The notes under the pieces were generated by a model. It had not been told where the DNA came from. It saw only the letters and a list, made by a program, of their open reading frames with translations, and did no database searches. The position numbers and the translations under genes were made by a program. Positions 26,801 to 33,783 of a stretch of 64,000 nt of DNA are shown here, in pieces. The first letter of the stretch is position 1. Each line of letters starts with the position of its first letter. This stretch comes from Orlajensenia sp001423545 (GTDB lineage: Bacteria > Actinomycetota > Actinomycetes > Actinomycetales > Microbacteriaceae), in the NCBI GenBank assembly GCA_001423545.1, contig LMOK01000001.1, positions 310,001 through 374,000 of the forward strand. Reading direction: 5' to 3'.

Positions 26801-27302
26801 GTGGAGCGCCGGCGATGCCGCGCAGGATCGCGCGAGCTTCCTCGAGGGCTCCGTCGTGGTGGTGCAGCCGCCGCTGCTGCCGATGCTGAGCGAGGTGGAG
26901 CAGGTGGTCTACGACCTGTGGTCCACGGGCATCTCCCCCGACGACCACCCCATCAGGCATGTGCGCGATGTGCTCTCCGCACGGGGCGCCCGCGCCATCG
27001 ACACCCTCCGCACGGCCGAGTCCGGCCGGCGCATCGAGGTGGGAGGAGTCATCACGCACCGTCAGCGCCCGGCGACGGCCGGAGGCATCACCTTCATGAA
27101 CATCGAGGACGAGACGGGCACCCTCAACGTCATCGCCGGAGTCGGCGTCTGGACCCGGTACCGCCGCATCGCCCGTGAGGCGCCTGCCATGGTCATCCGC
27201 GGCATCCTGGAGCGCAGCGACGAAGGCGTGATCAATCTGGTCGCCGACAAGTTCGAGCCACTCGCCGTCGCGGTGCACGGCCGCTCGCGCGACTTCCGTT
27301 AG
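23868..27302 (+). CDS. dnaE2: Error-prone DNA polymerase DnaE2
   Basis: 1144 residues of C-family polymerase. An N-terminal PHP domain begins at ELHVHSTFSF (His64, His66) with ITDHDGLYGV. The catalytic Asp cluster PDIDVDFDSDRR is near residues 452-458, with the family segment QGRGSAANSAVCF before it. A helix-hairpin-helix region and an OB-fold (MNIEDETGTLNVIAGVGVW) follow. It lacks the tau-binding tail of DnaE1. DnaE2 performs induced mutagenic translesion synthesis with ImuA' and ImuB. A low-complexity Ser/Pro/Thr-rich segment (about residues 860-900) interrupts the region before the C-terminal HhH; it is the only odd feature and is likely a flexible linker. Confidence 0.96.
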   Translation: MGFNNPPIPWSELERTLSASRRPGAPVAGDGGDSPAWSHKRQPYRPRPLEPASTETVVPYAELHVHSTFSFLDGASPPEQLLEEAKRLGLVGIGITDHDGLYGVVRLAETAESHPEVKTIFGAELSLDLTMPQNGIADPEGSHLLVLARREEGYHRLAGAITTAQLAGAEKGRPSYDLEQLAEQADGHWLVLTGCRKGLVRQALAASGPEAAAAELARLVDLFGHDNVAVEVFDHGHPEDSSINDELARLAASAGLPVVATNAVHYATPSEHRLASALAAVRARRSLDEMDGWLPAADGAHLRSGAEMAVRFARFPGAVERTVQYADELAFTLRSARPRLPKQEVPEGHTPMSWLRELVWRGAAEKYPGIPASVRDRLEKELDVIELKDFPGYFLIVHDIVQEARRLGILCQGRGSAANSAVCFTLDITAVDSIFYGLPFERFLSSLREEEPDIDVDFDSDRREEVIQYVYRKYGRLNAAQVANVISYRPKAAVRDMAKALGFSGGQQDAWSKQVERWGAEITSGDHDIPESVIELAGQVLSFPRHLGIHSGGMVLTDRPVGEVCPIEHARKENRTVLQWDKDDCAWMGLVKFDLLGLGMLAALQYTFDIARDVIGEEWTLATIPKEEPAVYDMLCRADSIGVFQVESRAQMGTLPRLLPRCFYDLVVEIALIRPGPVQGGAVHPYIRRRTGEEKVTYLHPKLKPVLERTLGVPLFQEQLMQMAMAVGGCTAEDADRLRRAMGSKRGIEKISTLKATLYRGMAENGIDEETADVIYTKIEAFANFGFAESHSISFGLLVYASSWFKLHYPAAFLAALLRAQPMGFYSPQTLTADARRHGVEVRRPDILLSGANAVLEPLVSSSSSATDAAPPTPSGPTGRDSCLDAAQPPVGTFDRGGADESEAHRRDGAFAVRLGLAEVGGIGLALAERIVAERETYGPYRSMADLSRRIGLNTEQLEALAAAGAFSGLGLERREALWSAGDAAQDRASFLEGSVVVVQPPLLPMLSEVEQVVYDLWSTGISPDDHPIRHVRDVLSARGARAIDTLRTAESGRRIEVGGVITHRQRPATAGGITFMNIEDETGTLNVIAGVGVWTRYRRIAREAPAMVIRGILERSDEGVINLVADKFEPLAVAVHGRSRDFR

Positions 27303-27308
27303 CGTCGG

Positions 27309-28160
27309 ATGGTGACTCCAGATCGATACAGCCAGGACGTGCTCGCCGGCGACTGGCGGGCGGCAGGACGCAAGGTCATCCCCGAGCAGGAGGCCGTGCG
27401 CGACCTCGTGATCGAAGAGGTGGCCACGGGCTTCTGCGGCGCTGTCGTCGGCCTCGAGAAGGGCATCGTCACCCTCGAGGACCGCTTCGGCAAGCACAGG
27501 CTGTTCCCGCTCGGCCCCGGCTTCCTGCTCGACGGCGACCCCGTCGTGCTCGTGGCGCCGAAGGCCAAGCAACCGGCAGGGCGCATGCGCACGGCATCCG
27601 GATCCTTCGCCGTCGCGAACACCCCGGCGCGCGTGGCGCTCCCGAGCCGGATCTTCGTCGAGGGCCGGCACGACGCCGAACTCGTGGAGAAGGTCTGGGG
27701 CGCCGACCTGCGCGTCGAGGGCGTCGTGGTGGAGTACCTCGAGGGAGTCGACGACCTCGACGCCATCGTGCGCGACTTCTCCCCCACCCCCGACCGCCGC
27801 ATCGGCGTGCTCGTCGACCACCTAGTCGCCGGATCCAAGGAGAGCCGCATCGCCGAGGCCGTGCAGCGCGGACCCCACGGGCGGAACGTGCTCGTGGTGG
27901 GGCATCCGTACATCGACATCTGGGCCGCCGTGAAGCCGGCCAGGGTCGGGCTCGAGGCCTGGCCGCAGATTCCGCGGTCCATCGAGTGGAAGCACGGCAT
28001 CTGCCAGGCACTCGGATGGCCGCACGACGAGCAGGCGGACATCGCGCGGGCCTGGCAGCGGATCCTCGGGCAGGTGCGCACCTATGCCGACCTGGAGCCG
28101 GCGCTGCTCGGGCGGGTGGAGCAACTCATCGACTTCGTGACGGCGCCGACGCGTTTGTAG
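27309..28160 (+). CDS. DUF3097 family protein, TOPRIM-like
   Basis: 283 residues. It matches the actinobacterial DUF3097 family: an N-terminal beta-rich domain (DRYSQDVLAGDWRAAGRKV onward) and a C-terminal segment with IFVEGRHDAELVEKVWG and IGVLVDHLVAGSKESRI. The glutamate-containing GRHDAE motif and the later DH motif resemble TOPRIM folds, which act in DNA-processing enzymes. No activity is known. It begins 6 nt after the dnaE2 stop, so it may be read with the mutasome operon, and it meets the convergent VIT gene with a 3-nt gap. Placement next to dnaE2 is suggestive but not proof of a repair role. Confidence 0.85.
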   Translation: MVTPDRYSQDVLAGDWRAAGRKVIPEQEAVRDLVIEEVATGFCGAVVGLEKGIVTLEDRFGKHRLFPLGPGFLLDGDPVVLVAPKAKQPAGRMRTASGSFAVANTPARVALPSRIFVEGRHDAELVEKVWGADLRVEGVVVEYLEGVDDLDAIVRDFSPTPDRRIGVLVDHLVAGSKESRIAEAVQRGPHGRNVLVVGHPYIDIWAAVKPARVGLEAWPQIPRSIEWKHGICQALGWPHDEQADIARAWQRILGQVRTYADLEPALLGRVEQLIDFVTAPTRL

Positions 28161-28163
28161 TGC

Positions 28164-29270
28164 TCAGGCGACAGCGCCACCGAATGCGAGGCCGAGCAGG
28201 TAGGTGACGGCGGCGGCTCCGAAGCCGATCGCGAGCTGGCGGAGCGCGCGCTTCAGGGGCGGCGCTCCGGACAACAGGCCCACGACGGCACCGGTGATGA
28301 GCAACGCGATGCCCACGAGCACCGACGACACGATGATGGCCGCCAGGCCCTCCATGCCGAACATGAAGGGCAGGATGGGGATGAGGGCGCCCGAGGCGAA
28401 GAAGCAGAAGCTCGACGCTGCAGCTGCCAGGCCCGTGCCCACGGACTCGTAGTCGTCGGGTGTGCCGAGTGGACCGGTGGCCGGAGCCGTCTCCGAGGCG
28501 TGCATCGCCGCCAGCACCTGCGTGGCGTGCACGATGGCCCGCTCCTCGGTCATGCCGCGGGCGCGGTAGACCAGAGCCAGCTCGTTGGCGTCGACGTCGA
28601 GGTCGGGCAGCACGCCCTGGGCGTCGGGGTCTGGAGTCGATGCCTCGAGCAGCTCGCGCTGCGACCTGACCGAGACGTACTCGCCCGCGCCCATCGACAG
28701 GGCTCCGGCGAGGAGACCCGCGATGCCGCTGAACAGGACGAAGCCCGTCGAGACCCCGGTGGCGGCGATGCCGAGAACCAGGGCCAGATTGCTCACGAGA
28801 CCGTCGTTGGCGCCGAACACCGCCGCGCGGAAGGTGCCCGAGAGCCGCTTGCGACCTCGCGCGGCGAGTCCACGCACGACCTCGCCGTGGATGCGCTCGT
28901 CGGCGGCCATCGCTGCGGTGGCGTGAGGGTCGGAGTCGTACGGGGAGCGCGCCTCGGCGCGCTGCGCGAGTGCGAGCACGAACACTGAGCCGAAGCGACG
29001 TGCGAGAACGGCCAGGAAGCGCGTGCGCGCATCGGCGGCGACGGGCTTGCCGGCATCCGTTCCCAGCAGATCCGCCCAATGCGCCTCGTGGCGGCCCTCG
29101 GCGTCTGCGAGGGCGAGCAGGATGGCGCGCTCCTCACCGGTGCGTCGCTGCGCGAGCTCGCGGTAGACGGCCGCCTCCGCGCGTTCATTGGCGAGGTACT
29201 GCCGCCAGCGTCTGAGCTCCTTCTTTCCACGCTCGGGCGCGGAGGCACCCGAGCGCTCCGGTGCCGTCAC
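28164..29270 (-). CDS. Rubrerythrin-VIT1 family iron/manganese transporter
   Basis: 368 residues. An N-terminal ferritin/rubrerythrin-like four-helix domain (about residues 15-150) has Glu and His residues spaced as in di-iron sites (ANERAEAAVYRELAQ, EGRHEAHWADLLG). It is followed by a VIT1/CCC1 membrane domain with five hydrophobic segments (FRAAVFGANDGLVSNLALVLG and SMGAGEYVSVRSQRE are signature motifs). Such fusions export Fe2+ or Mn2+ and relieve metal or oxidative stress. The GTG start overlaps the stop of an upstream Lrp regulator by 4 nt, so the transporter is co-expressed with it. Substrate ion is inference. Confidence 0.93.
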   Translation of the reverse strand: MTAPERSGASAPERGKKELRRWRQYLANERAEAAVYRELAQRRTGEERAILLALADAEGRHEAHWADLLGTDAGKPVAADARTRFLAVLARRFGSVFVLALAQRAEARSPYDSDPHATAAMAADERIHGEVVRGLAARGRKRLSGTFRAAVFGANDGLVSNLALVLGIAATGVSTGFVLFSGIAGLLAGALSMGAGEYVSVRSQRELLEASTPDPDAQGVLPDLDVDANELALVYRARGMTEERAIVHATQVLAAMHASETAPATGPLGTPDDYESVGTGLAAAASSFCFFASGALIPILPFMFGMEGLAAIIVSSVLVGIALLITGAVVGLLSGAPPLKRALRQLAIGFGAAAVTYLLGLAFGGAVA

Positions 29271-29746
29271 TTGAGCAGCTCCTGCCAGCCGTCGCCGTCA
29301 GCGTGCTCGAAGATGAGGTTGGTCTCGGTGTGGGCGACCGCCGGGTGGCCGGTGAGGTGCGTGAGCACGAAGTCACGCAGTTCGTTCGCGTCGTGAGCGG
29401 CGACGTGAAGCAGATAGTCGTCAGCGCCTGCCATGTGGTACAGGCTGATGACACCGGGCAGGTGCGGCGCCGCGGCCCGGAAGGAGTCGATCTCGTCGCG
29501 CGCGTGCTTGGCGAGTCGAACCGCGATGAGGGCCTGCAGCGATGCCCCGAGAGTGGCGAGGTCGATGTTGGCGTGATAACCGCGGATGTGCCCGAGCGCC
29601 TGCAGGCGACGGAGCCGCAGCGACACCGTCGACTCGGCGACGCCGACTTCGGCGGCGAGCATGGATCCGGACGCCCGGGCATTCACCGACAGGGCTCGCA
29701 ACAGGCCGCGGTCGATGCGATCGAGGTCGGTTTTCTTCGAATCCAT
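29267..29746 (-). CDS. Lrp/AsnC family transcriptional regulator
   Basis: 159 residues from ATG 29746, preceded by AAAGG. An N-terminal winged helix (DLDRIDRGLLRALSVNARAS, then VGVAESTVSLRLRRLQALGHI) is followed by a RAM/ligand-binding domain (about residues 70-150) with TNLIFEH near the end. Lrp proteins are octameric regulators responding to amino acids. Its stop overlaps the VIT transporter start, so it probably controls that operon. The ligand is unknown. The upstream 168-bp stretch holds TAGGGT as a plausible -10 box but nothing else I can identify. Confidence 0.9.
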   Translation of the reverse strand: MDSKKTDLDRIDRGLLRALSVNARASGSMLAAEVGVAESTVSLRLRRLQALGHIRGYHANIDLATLGASLQALIAVRLAKHARDEIDSFRAAAPHLPGVISLYHMAGADDYLLHVAAHDANELRDFVLTHLTGHPAVAHTETNLIFEHADGDGWQELLK

Positions 29747-29914
29747 GTCGAACAGCCTTTCGCGTCGTGAAGATGCTGCAACAACCCTAAGCGGGGTGGA
29801 ATCATCTGCGACGCCGATCCCAGCCGCTCTGAGCAGACCGAAACAGAGCTGTAACCAATCCCGGAAGCGCTGAACCCCACGCACGCATCAACGGTTGATC
29901 GGTCCATCGCAAGG

Positions 29915-30400
29915 TCAGGAGTCGGATGCCTCGGCATAGGCGGCGCTCAATCGCTCGAGCGGCCCGGGGCCGACGGTCTCGCGCGGCGCGGCGTCGAGGT
30001 GGAGCACCCGCAGTTCGTCCATGAGCTCCTCGACGAACGCGGGCCCCCCTTCGCGCATGAGGTGCTGTCGTGCTCGAAGTTGGTCGTCTCCGGCACGCCA
30101 GTCGAGGCCCCAGTTGCCCAGGGCGTAGAGGATCGGCACGGTCTGGATGCCGGCCTCGGTCAGGCTGAAGCGCGCGCGCTGACCTCTGGCGGCCGCGCCG
30201 CGCGTGAGGATCCCGGCGTCGAGGAGCCGCTTGAGGCGGTCGGCGAGGATGTTCGAGGCGATGCCCTCGATCGAGCCCGTGAGCAGCGCCCGGAAATAGC
30301 GACGGTCGCCGAAGATGACGTCGCGCAGCACGATCAGCGACCAGCGATCGCCGAGCACCTCGACGGTGGCGTTGATCGGACACCCGGATCGTTGTTCCAC
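29915..30400 (-). CDS. HxlR family transcriptional regulator
   Basis: 161 residues. The family pattern is clear: N-terminal RSGCPINATVEVLGDRWSLI, a winged helix with IEGIASNILADRLKRLLDAGIL, and an RARFSLTEAG wing. The conserved Cys near residue 7 may be redox-active or modified by electrophiles, as reported for some HxlR proteins. The GTG start has a very strong AAGGAGGAAT ribosome-binding site. It is divergent from the DHFR-like/MBL operon, with a palindromic operator overlapping the promoter between them, so it most likely represses that operon. The inducer is unknown. Confidence 0.94.
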   Translation of the reverse strand: MEQRSGCPINATVEVLGDRWSLIVLRDVIFGDRRYFRALLTGSIEGIASNILADRLKRLLDAGILTRGAAARGQRARFSLTEAGIQTVPILYALGNWGLDWRAGDDQLRARQHLMREGGPAFVEELMDELRVLHLDAAPRETVGPGPLERLSAAYAEASDS

Positions 30401-30409
30401 GATTCCTCC

Positions 30410-30437
30410 TTGACAGTCATGTGCCCATCACTATAGT
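30410..30437 (+). promoter_or_regulatory. Promoter of the DHFR-like/MBL operon
   Basis: TTGACA (30410-30415) and TATAGT (30432-30437) with a 16-nt spacer make a near-consensus sigma-70 promoter directed to the plus strand, followed by TGGAGG before the ATG at 30471. Confidence 0.85.
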
Positions 30438-30459
30438 GGTTGCAAATCGCAATCACTAT
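30429..30459. promoter_or_regulatory. Palindromic HxlR operator
   Basis: CACTATAGTG (30429-30438) is a perfect palindrome, and ATAGTGGTTGC (30433-30443) pairs with GCAATCACTAT (30449-30459) with one mismatch across a 5-nt centre. The site covers the -10 box and transcription start, consistent with repression by the adjacent HxlR protein. Confidence 0.8.
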
Positions 30460-30470
30460 TGGAGGTTCCG

Positions 30471-31058
30471 ATGGGTCGCTTCATCTACGGCATGAACGTC
30501 TCCCTCGACCTGCGCATCGAGCAGGTCCCCGGTGACAATGGTGCGGGCGAGTGGCTGCGTATCGGCGAGGCCCTCCACCGGGAGCTGAATGCCCGAACCG
30601 AGCAGCTGGCGCTCATCGTGCACGGACGGATCTACTACGAGACTATGGAGGAGTTCTGGCCGCTGGCTCACGCCGACGAGTCCCTGCCCGACTTCCTCCG
30701 TGAGTACGGCCGGATCTGGACCGCCAAGCCCAAGATCCTCGTCTCCCGCACCCGGCACACCGCAGAGTACGACACCCGCGTCATCAACGACGATGCGATC
30801 GCGCAGCTCGCCGCGATCCGTGCCGAGACCGACGGCACGATCGGGGTCGGTGGCGCCGACCTCGCAACACAGCTCCTGAAGGCCAGGCTCCTCGACGAGC
30901 TGCTGCTCGCCACGCATCCCACGATCCTGGGATTCGGCAGGCCGCTGTTCGACGACTACGACCTGCCGGTCTCGCTCGAGTTGCTCGAGCAGCTCTCGTT
31001 CGAGTCGGGCGTCACGCTGCACCGGTACGCCATCCGCTACGACGGGGAGGTCCGCTGA
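30471..31058 (+). CDS. DHFR/RibD C-terminal family reductase
   Basis: 195 residues from ATG 30471 behind TGGAGG. It has the dihydrofolate reductase-like fold of RibD C-terminal domain proteins: YGMNVSLDLRIEQ near the start (family usually MNVSLDGFI), HGRIYYETMEEFW, KILVSRTRHTAEYDTRVI, and the NADPH-binding GGADLATQLLKARLLDEL near the end. Such proteins reduce small pterin- or nitro-type substrates; the physiological substrate is unknown. It is the first gene of an HxlR-controlled pair with the MBL gene, whose ATG overlaps its TGA. Confidence 0.88.
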   Translation: MGRFIYGMNVSLDLRIEQVPGDNGAGEWLRIGEALHRELNARTEQLALIVHGRIYYETMEEFWPLAHADESLPDFLREYGRIWTAKPKILVSRTRHTAEYDTRVINDDAIAQLAAIRAETDGTIGVGGADLATQLLKARLLDELLLATHPTILGFGRPLFDDYDLPVSLELLEQLSFESGVTLHRYAIRYDGEVR

Positions 31059-31873
31059 TGCTGAAGCAGGTCGCCGAGGGCGTGCTGGTGCACGAGAGCG
31101 CGTGCATCCAGAGCAACGCCGTCGTGGTGGAGGGGAACGCCGGCGTGCTGCTCGTGGACCCGGGAATCACCCGGGCCGAGCTGGCGGCCCTGGCTGACGC
31201 TGTCCGGGACCGTGGCCGGCCCGTCGCTGCGGGCTTCGCGACGCATCCGCACTGGGATCACGTGCTCTGGCACCCCGCGCTCGGCGACGCTCCGCGGTAC
31301 GGCACGGCCGACTGCGCGGCATCCGTTCGCGACCTTCTGGCGACTGCGGGATGGGAGGACGACGTGGCCGAGGGCCTGCCGCCCGAGTTCGCCGACGACA
31401 TCCCGATGGAGTTGCTCGGCCTCGTCACGGGCCTGCCCGGGAATACAGCGCTCGTCCCGTGGGACGGCCCCGACGTGCGGATCATCGAGCACCGAGCGCA
31501 CTCCGTGGGCCATGCTGCTCTCCTCGTCGAGGACCGTGGCGTGCTGATCGCCGGTGACATGCTCTCCGACGTGCTGGTGCCCATGCTCGACCTGGCCGCC
31601 GAGAGCCCCATCGAGGACTACCTGGCCGCCCTGCAGTCGTTCGACCGCATGGCATCCGGGGTCGATGTCGTCGTTCCGGGACATGGATCGGTCGGCGGGG
31701 CCGGTCAGCTGCGCGAGCGCATCGAGCAGGATCGTGCGTACGTGGTCGCACTTCGTGACGGGCGGACACCCAGCGACGCGCGCATCGGCCCAGCGGCGAA
31801 GGCCGGATGGGAATGGGTGAGCGACGTGCACGCCTGGCAGCTCCGGGCTCTGGCCCGGAGAAGTGAGCACTAG
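31058..31873 (+). CDS. MBL-fold metallohydrolase
   Basis: 271 residues. Zinc ligands are complete: HPHWDH (HxHxDH motif), a His in HSVGHAAL, Asp in AGDMLSD, and PGHGSVGG. It begins QVAEGVLVHES, typical of MBL-fold hydrolases. No beta-lactamase-specific residues are evident, so it could be a lactonase, thioesterase or detoxification hydrolase. It overlaps the DHFR-like gene by TGATG and is therefore co-translated. It is followed by an oxidoreductase gene preceded by a short reading frame. Confidence 0.88.
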   Translation: MLKQVAEGVLVHESACIQSNAVVVEGNAGVLLVDPGITRAELAALADAVRDRGRPVAAGFATHPHWDHVLWHPALGDAPRYGTADCAASVRDLLATAGWEDDVAEGLPPEFADDIPMELLGLVTGLPGNTALVPWDGPDVRIIEHRAHSVGHAALLVEDRGVLIAGDMLSDVLVPMLDLAAESPIEDYLAALQSFDRMASGVDVVVPGHGSVGGAGQLRERIEQDRAYVVALRDGRTPSDARIGPAAKAGWEWVSDVHAWQLRALARRSEH

Positions 31874-31888
31874 AGAAGGGAACGAGCC

Positions 31889-31960
31889 GTGACGAACGCA
31901 TCGGCTGACCTCGACGACCGCCGTGCCCGCGTGCACTCGGGCTGCAGGATGCCGCGCTGA
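31889..31960 (+). CDS. Short reading frame, possible frameshifted N-terminus
   Basis: GTG at 31889 has GAAGGGA about 8 nt upstream and opens a 23-codon frame ending in TGA at 31958-31960, overlapping the ATG of the flavin oxidase (TGATG). Its product looks like a usual N-terminal leader of BBE oxidases. In the oxidase frame, codons just upstream read LQDAALMAPS, also protein-like. This suggests either a leader peptide that couples translation or a single-base indel that separated the true N-terminus from the enzyme. Confidence 0.5.
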   Translation: MTNASADLDDRRARVHSGCRMPR

Positions 31961-33276
31961 TGGCCCCCTCGATCCTCGCCGGCGCGCATCTCGACGGGCG
32001 GGTCGTGCTGCCCGGCGACGCCGACTACGACCACGTTCGGACGGTCTGGAACGCGATGGTCGATCACCGGCCGCAGGTGATCGTGAGGTGCGCGAGCATC
32101 GCCGACGTCCAGGCTGCGGTGCGCGCCGCCCGCGAGCACGACCTCGAGATCGGCATCCGATGCGGAGGCCACAGCGTGCTCGGGCTGGGCGTGCCCGAAG
32201 GCGGACTGATGATCGATCTCACGCCGCTCGACGCAGTACGAGTCGATCCCGTGACTCGCCGCGCCTGGGTGCAGGGCGGAGCGCTTCTGGGTGCGCTCGA
32301 CAGCGCGAGCCAGCAGTACGGCCTCGCCACCACGGCGGGGAACGTCTCGCACACGGGAGTCGGCGGCCTGACGCTGGGCGGAGGCATGGGGTGGCTGGGG
32401 CGCCAGCACGGCCTCTCCTGCGACAACGTGAGTTCCTTCGACGTGGTCACGGCCGAGGGCGAGACCGTCACGGCGTCACGCGACGCGAACCCCGATCTGT
32501 TCTGGGCACTGCGCGGCGGAGGGGGCAACTTCGGCATCGTCACGTCGTTCGAGTTCGAGCTGCACGCCGTGGGCACGCAGGCGCTCAGCGTCGAGCTCGA
32601 CTTCCCGCGCGAGAACGCCGCCGAGGTGCTCCGCCGGTGGCGCGATCTGAACGCCGGGGCGCCGCGGGCGGCGACCTTCTCGGCAACGGTGATGGGCGCG
32701 ATCGCGACCGTCGGATTCGTCTGGGTCGGGGACCCGGATGCCGGCAGCAGGTACGCGAGCGAGCTGGATGCGCTCGGCCTCCCCCTCGCCCGTCGCAGCG
32801 ACGAACTCTCCTACGTCGACCTGCAGCGACGGGACGACACGATCAGGGGTCACGCCCAACGGCGCTACTGGAAGGGGCACTACTTCCGAGAGCTTCCCGA
32901 CTCCGCACTGGACGCGCTCCTCGAGCACGATCCCGAGGTGGCCGCGAGCCTGCAGGCCTACGGCGGGGCGATCGCCGACGTTCCCGACGAGGAGAACGCC
33001 TTCAGTCAGCGCGACACGCTCTTCGAGTACGTCGCCGGCACCCGTTGGACCGATCCCGCCGAGGACGGCGAACGCATCGAGCGCGCGCGCCTCTCGGCAG
33101 CGCGTCTGGCGCCGTTCGCCAGCGGAGCGTACGTGAACGCCCTCACCGACGAGGGCGGTGCCGGCATCCGTGCGGCCTATCCGCCTGCCAAGCTCGCCCG
33201 CCTGGGTGCGATCAAGGCCACGTGGGACCCCGGCAACGTGTTCCATCTGAACCAGAACATCCGTCCCGCGCGCTGA
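31960..33276 (+). CDS. FAD-linked oxidase (BBE-like)
   Basis: 438 residues. PCMH-type FAD-binding domain: CASIADVQAAVRAAREHD, IRCGGHSVLG (His for covalent FAD attachment), and TGVGGLTLGGGMGWLGRQHG. A C-terminal BBE motif FHLNQNIRP closes the protein. The Cys of bicovalent members is not at its usual place (AGNVSHTGVG), so a single covalent link is likely. Relatives oxidise alcohols, amines or sugars using oxygen. It follows the DHFR-like/MBL operon, suggesting a joint oxidative/detoxification function. The N terminus may be affected by a frameshift (see 31889-31960). Confidence 0.88.
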   Translation: MAPSILAGAHLDGRVVLPGDADYDHVRTVWNAMVDHRPQVIVRCASIADVQAAVRAAREHDLEIGIRCGGHSVLGLGVPEGGLMIDLTPLDAVRVDPVTRRAWVQGGALLGALDSASQQYGLATTAGNVSHTGVGGLTLGGGMGWLGRQHGLSCDNVSSFDVVTAEGETVTASRDANPDLFWALRGGGGNFGIVTSFEFELHAVGTQALSVELDFPRENAAEVLRRWRDLNAGAPRAATFSATVMGAIATVGFVWVGDPDAGSRYASELDALGLPLARRSDELSYVDLQRRDDTIRGHAQRRYWKGHYFRELPDSALDALLEHDPEVAASLQAYGGAIADVPDEENAFSQRDTLFEYVAGTRWTDPAEDGERIERARLSAARLAPFASGAYVNALTDEGGAGIRAAYPPAKLARLGAIKATWDPGNVFHLNQNIRPAR

Positions 33277-33280
33277 AGAG

Positions 33281-33673
33281 TCACGGCGCGCGGGTCAGGC
33301 GGAGGGTGGATGCGGCTGCCTCGGCCGTCACCATCGACCGGGCCCCGTCCTCGCCGTACTTGGCGCGGTACGCCGCATCGATCGCGCCGGCGTCGGCGTC
33401 ACCCGTCGCCTCGACGATCACTCCGACGCTCTCCCCCGCGATGCGGATCGAGGCCCGCGCGGCGTCGACGGCCCGGCCGTACCAGCCCGTGTCACGCCGA
33501 AGCCAGGTGCGAACGAACACCTCGTCGTCGACGACCACGACCCAGATCGGCGTCCACCGCTCGGAGCCGTGGGCACGCGGGGCGGCGATCGCCAGCTCGC
33601 GGATGCCGACGAGATGGTGCAGGGCTTCGGTCGTCCACGCTCCGCCCGCTGCGTTCCCGGTCATGAGCGCCAT
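33281..33673 (-). CDS. DUF2255 family protein
   Basis: 130 residues. The sequence matches the DUF2255 family: a compact single-domain protein with IWVVVVDDEVFVRTWLRRDTGWYGRA, RIAGESVGVIVEATGD, and AYRAKYGEDG. These are small flavin/FMN-binding-like split-barrel proteins of unknown function. It is convergent with the flavin oxidase (4-nt gap) and its start abuts the tandem repeat upstream of arr. Two ATGs (33673 and 33664) are possible; neither has a convincing ribosome-binding site. Confidence 0.8.
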   Translation of the reverse strand: MALMTGNAAGGAWTTEALHHLVGIRELAIAAPRAHGSERWTPIWVVVVDDEVFVRTWLRRDTGWYGRAVDAARASIRIAGESVGVIVEATGDADAGAIDAAYRAKYGEDGARSMVTAEAAASTLRLTRAP

Positions 33674-33685
33674 TCTGGCCCGCCG

Positions 33686-33783
33686 ACAGCGCGTCCGCCA
33701 GCGCGCGGCATCCGTTCCAGGCTGGCGCCGTGATCACAGCGCGTCCGCCTGCGCCGCATCCGTTCTAGGCTGGCGCCGTGAGC
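33686..33783 (+). repeat. Tandem repeat covering the arr promoter and start
   Basis: Two imperfect copies (about 50 bp at 33686-33735, 48 bp at 33736-33783), each ending in a GTG codon. Only the second copy has TAGGCT 6 nt before GTG; the first has CAGGCT, which breaks the -10 box. The second GTG is the arr start. Confidence 0.85.
33766..33771 (+). promoter_or_regulatory. Leaderless -10 box of arr
   Basis: TAGGCT lies 6 nt before the GTG start of arr, inside the second copy of the tandem repeat. No ribosome-binding site is present. Confidence 0.6.

Noticed and set aside
24243..27821. An open frame of 1192 codons antisense to dnaE2
   Set aside because: It lies fully inside dnaE2 and DUF3097 on the other strand and has the same low-complexity Glu/His/Arg composition. 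A composition artefact.
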